7,391 nucleotides of DNA from an uncultured Clostridia bacterium. Its GTDB lineage: Bacteria; Bacillota; Clostridia; Christensenellales; Borkfalkiaceae. A model generated the notes under the pieces. The model was not told the origin of the DNA. It was given only the letters and a program-made list of their open reading frames with translations, and did not search any database. The stretch covers positions 1 through 7,391 of the forward strand of contig CANQCA010000067.1 in NCBI GenBank assembly GCA_947589585.1, read 5' to 3'. Positions 5,177-7,391 of this stretch are shown here, one piece after another (the first letter of the stretch is position 1; every line of letters starts with the position of its first letter). A program made the translations under genes and the position numbers.

Positions 5177-5248
5177 GCGTTTTCATTAAGGGGATGCTTC
5201 GAGGATGGGCCGCCGTGGACTACGTAAAACAGTTCGGCTCAGCATGAC
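5129..5248. mobile_element. MITE-like element with nested inverted repeats
   Basis: The ends GTCATTCCGAG (5129-5139) and CTCAGCATGAC (5238-5248) are inverted repeats matching at 9 of 11 positions. Inside lie the hairpin at 5139-5151 and a perfect 9-bp inverted pair, ATCCCCTTA (5158-5166) and TAAGGGGAT (5187-5195). The unit is about 120 bp, non-coding and partly shared with repeat copy 1. The GTCATTC...GAATGAC-like ends recall common short intergenic palindromic repeats of gut bacteria. CAGCATGACRCG occurs again at 5272-5283. Confidence 0.5.
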
Positions 5249-5321
5249 GCGGTTGCCCCATTCGGTCGGTGCAGCATGACACGTTTGACGGGCGCTTACG
5301 TGGGGCAGCTCAACGCAAGCC
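5249..5321. other. Spacer after the ABC gene with a long-loop inverted repeat
   Basis: TGCCCCA (5254-5260) and TGGGGCA (5301-5307) are a perfect 7-bp inverted pair with a 40-nt loop. The pair lies just beyond the ABC stop codon in the minus direction but has no T-tract, so it is a poor terminator. No clear terminator for the ABC operon was found. Confidence 0.3.
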
Positions 5322-7076
5322 CTACATGCGGGCGAATTGCGCGTTGTAGAGTTCCCGATAAAATCCGCCTTCTTCAAGCAGCGTTTGATGTGTCCCATGT
5401 TCGATGACCTTGCCGTCCTTCATCACAAGGATGAGGTCGGCGTTTTGCACGGTGGAAAGACGATGGGCGACGATGAAGGACGTTCTCCCCTGCATGAGGG
5501 CGGCAAAAGCGTCCTGCACGAGCTTTTCCGTGCGGGTATCGATGTTGGAAGTCGCCTCGTCCAAGATGAGCATGGGCGGGCGGCAGAGCATGACGCGGGC
5601 GATGCACAGGAGCTGTTTCTGCCCCTCGGAGAGCGCCGTATCCCGCCCGAGCACCGTCTCGTACCCTGCGGGGAGCCGCATGATGAAGGAATGCGCCTTC
5701 GCGGCTTTGGCGGCCTCGATCATCTCCTCCTCGGTACAATCGGGCTGGCCGAGGGTGAGATTTTCGCGCACAGTCCCCTCTTTGAGCCATGTCTCTTGCA
5801 GGACCATGCCGAAGTTTTCGCGTAAACTTTGGCGGGTCACGGTGCGGATGTCCTGCCCGTCCACGAAAATCGCCCCTTCGTCCACGTCGTAGAAGCGCAT
5901 CAAAAGGTTGATGAGCGTGGTCTTGCCGCACCCCGTAGGGCCGACGATGGCGACGCGCATGCCCGGCTTGATATCAAGGTCAAGATGCTTGATGAGCTCC
6001 TTCTCGGGGGTGTAGGAAAAGGCGACGTCCTTTGCCGCAACTGCGCCCTTCACGTTTTCGAGGGAAATGCAGTTCTCATCCGAGGGCTCTTCCTCTTCGC
6101 CGATGAGTTTTAGCAGTCTTCCCGCGCAGGCGAGGGCGTTCTGAAACTCGGCGAAGACCTCGGAAATTTCGTTGAACGGCTTCGTGTATTGGTTGGCGTA
6201 TTGCAGGAAGGTCGTGAGCGCGCCAACGGTAAACGGGGCACCCATGCCCGCGGTGGAGATGACGAAATAACCCCCTGCGAGCACGACGGCGGCATAGACG
6301 AGGGCGTTGACAAAGCGCGTCGAAGGGTTGGTCGTCGAGGAGAAAAAGACGGCGCGGAGGGAAGTTCTTCGAAGCTCCTCGTTCTTTTCCGCAAAAATCT
6401 TTTCGTTGACGCTTTCGCGGGAGAACGCCTTGACGATCTTGAGATTTCCGATCATCTCGTCGGCGAAGGCGGTCTCATCGGCGCGGGCGGAAGCCTGCGC
6501 GCGGTAGGTCTTATACGTCCTTCTCGCAATGAAACGGGCGACGAAGAAGGAGAGCGGGGTGATACAAAAGACGACGAGGGCGATCTCCCAGCGCACGGCG
6601 AGCATGACGCCGAGCACCCCGACGATCGTACAAATGCCCGTAAACAGCTGGGAAAAGCCCAAAAGCAGCCCGTCGGCGACCGTCTCCGCATCCGAGACGA
6701 TGGCGCTGAGCGTATCCCCGTACGGGCGGGCGTCGAGGTATTTTAGCGGAAGTTTTTCGATCTTTGCGAAGGCGTCCTTGCGGATGGACGAGAGGACGCG
6801 GTAGGCAATTCTATTCGAGAGAAGCGTGAGGATCCATTGGAAGATCATCGCGCAGACGGCGGAAGCGCCGAGTGCGATGAGGTAAGAAGTGAGCTTTTCC
6901 CACAGGATGCCGCCCTTTTCGGGCGTGGCGATACAGTCGATGGCTCTGCCCGCAAAGAAGGGAGCAAGGAGCTGCCCCGCGACGACGATGAGCGCCGCAA
7001 AGAGCGCCAAGATAAGGGCGGGAAGGTGGGGCCTGAGGTAGCGCAGGATGCCGCGCAGGGTCTCTTTCTTTTTCAT
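5322..7076 (-). CDS. Heterodimeric ABC exporter subunit with canonical ATPase motifs
   Basis: This 584-residue half-transporter has an N-terminal six-helix exporter domain (hydrophobic segments near 18-42, 60-86, 137-158, 162-184, 252-275 and 282-300) and a C-terminal nucleotide-binding domain from about 338. Visible motifs are Tyr355 of the A-loop, Walker A GPTGCGKTT (379-387), Q-loop Gln427, signature LSEGQ (482-486), Walker B LILDEA with catalytic Glu507, D-loop SNID and H-loop His538. It resembles the TM288/BmrD class, which pumps drugs, lipids or peptides outward; the substrate cannot be read from the sequence. The signature has Glu in place of the second-position Gly (LSGGQ), fitting the subunit that completes the degenerate site. 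The ATG overlaps the partner's stop as ATGA, with an AAGGGGGG tract about 9 nt upstream, so the two subunits are coupled. Confidence 0.95.
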   Translation of the reverse strand: MKKKETLRGILRYLRPHLPALILALFAALIVVAGQLLAPFFAGRAIDCIATPEKGGILWEKLTSYLIALGASAVCAMIFQWILTLLSNRIAYRVLSSIRKDAFAKIEKLPLKYLDARPYGDTLSAIVSDAETVADGLLLGFSQLFTGICTIVGVLGVMLAVRWEIALVVFCITPLSFFVARFIARRTYKTYRAQASARADETAFADEMIGNLKIVKAFSRESVNEKIFAEKNEELRRTSLRAVFFSSTTNPSTRFVNALVYAAVVLAGGYFVISTAGMGAPFTVGALTTFLQYANQYTKPFNEISEVFAEFQNALACAGRLLKLIGEEEEPSDENCISLENVKGAVAAKDVAFSYTPEKELIKHLDLDIKPGMRVAIVGPTGCGKTTLINLLMRFYDVDEGAIFVDGQDIRTVTRQSLRENFGMVLQETWLKEGTVRENLTLGQPDCTEEEMIEAAKAAKAHSFIMRLPAGYETVLGRDTALSEGQKQLLCIARVMLCRPPMLILDEATSNIDTRTEKLVQDAFAALMQGRTSFIVAHRLSTVQNADLILVMKDGKVIEHGTHQTLLEEGGFYRELYNAQFARM

Positions 7077-7391
7077 GCCCGATCCCCCCCTTGCGTCTGC
7101 GAAGTGTAGATCTCTTGATAGAGCTTGGAGCGGCGCATGAGCTCTTCGTGGGTACCCATGTCCGCGATCCGCCCTTCATCGAGAAGTATAATTTTATCCG
7201 CGTGCATCACCGAGGCGATGCGTTGGGAGACGAGAACGGTGGTCGCGGGAAGCGCTTTCAAGGCGGTGCGAAGGCGCGCATCCGTCGCATAGTCGAGGGC
7301 GGAAGAGCTGTCGTCAAGGATAAGGATCTCGGGGCTTCGCACAAGGGCGCGGGCGATGGTCAGGCGTTGCCTTTGTCCCCCCGAGAGATTG
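7073..7391 (-). CDS. Partial heterodimeric ABC exporter subunit with degenerate ATPase site
   Basis: Only the last 105 residues lie in the window; the frame runs off the right edge. They begin with a canonical signature, NLSGGQRQ, then Walker B LILDDSSSALD, in which Asp replaces the catalytic Glu, and a switch region VLVSQRIAS with Gln in place of the H-loop His. Both changes mark the non-catalytic subunit of heterodimeric exporters such as TM287/288 and BmrCD. Its intact LSGGQ would complete the active site of the downstream subunit, whose LSEGQ would face this degenerate site. The C-terminus follows the usual pattern (GRIADMGTHEELM, then YQEIYTSQ). The stop overlaps the next start as ATGA. 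The membrane domain and Walker A are outside the window. Confidence 0.93.
   Translation of the reverse strand, partial: NLSGGQRQRLTIARALVRSPEILILDDSSSALDYATDARLRTALKALPATTVLVSQRIASVMHADKIILLDEGRIADMGTHEELMRRSKLYQEIYTSQTQGGDRA

Noticed and set aside
5186..5398. Minus-strand 70-codon ORF beyond the ABC stop
   Set aside because: It overlaps the 3' end of the ABC gene in another frame and runs into the inverted-repeat element; no ribosome-binding site or motif.
6189..6746. Plus-strand 185-codon ORF opposite the ABC membrane domain
   Set aside because: Charged antisense shadow of the transporter, with no supporting start signal.

Overview
The window reads as chromosome from a Gram-positive anaerobe, most likely a gut-type member of Clostridia (Bacillota). 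This is inferred from the protein families (rubrerythrin, a ClC exchanger with a C-terminal RCK-type domain, a BmrCD/TM287-288-type ABC pair), strong Shine-Dalgarno sites on several genes, and moderately GC-rich coding DNA with AT-rich intergenic stretches. Nothing here fixes the genus.

Layout. (1) Positions 1-765, minus strand: a tightly overlapping three-gene oxidative-stress operon of rubrerythrin, a 39-residue Cys-containing peptide and the first 17 codons of a basic protein cut by the window edge. (2) Positions 830-2597, plus strand: a membrane-anchored, extracytoplasmic, probably propeller-like protein followed 23 nt later by a Sel1-repeat protein. A nested palindromic terminator lies between these and the convergent next gene. 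(3) Positions 2686-4346, minus strand: a ClC chloride/proton exchanger with its own promoter. (4) Positions 4423-4847, plus strand: a consensus promoter (TTGACA, 16-nt spacer, TGC-TATAAT) drives about 390 nt with no normal gene, many local hairpins, a possible pseudoknot and a strong intrinsic terminator. This looks like an independently transcribed structured non-coding RNA and is the most interesting object here. (5) Positions 4848-5321: repeat-rich DNA with two copies of a repeat whose internal hairpin is conserved although its sequence is not, and a MITE-like inverted-repeat element. (6) Positions 5322-7391, minus strand: two translationally coupled halves of a heterodimeric ABC exporter; the upstream half is cut by the window end and carries the degenerate ATPase site.

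A second theme is transcript architecture. The membrane-anchored protein gene and the ClC gene lack a well-placed ribosome-binding site, and each has an extended -10 box (TGATARAAT) exactly 6 nt before its ATG. Both are predicted to make leaderless mRNAs, while the other genes mostly have ordinary Shine-Dalgarno sites or coupled starts.
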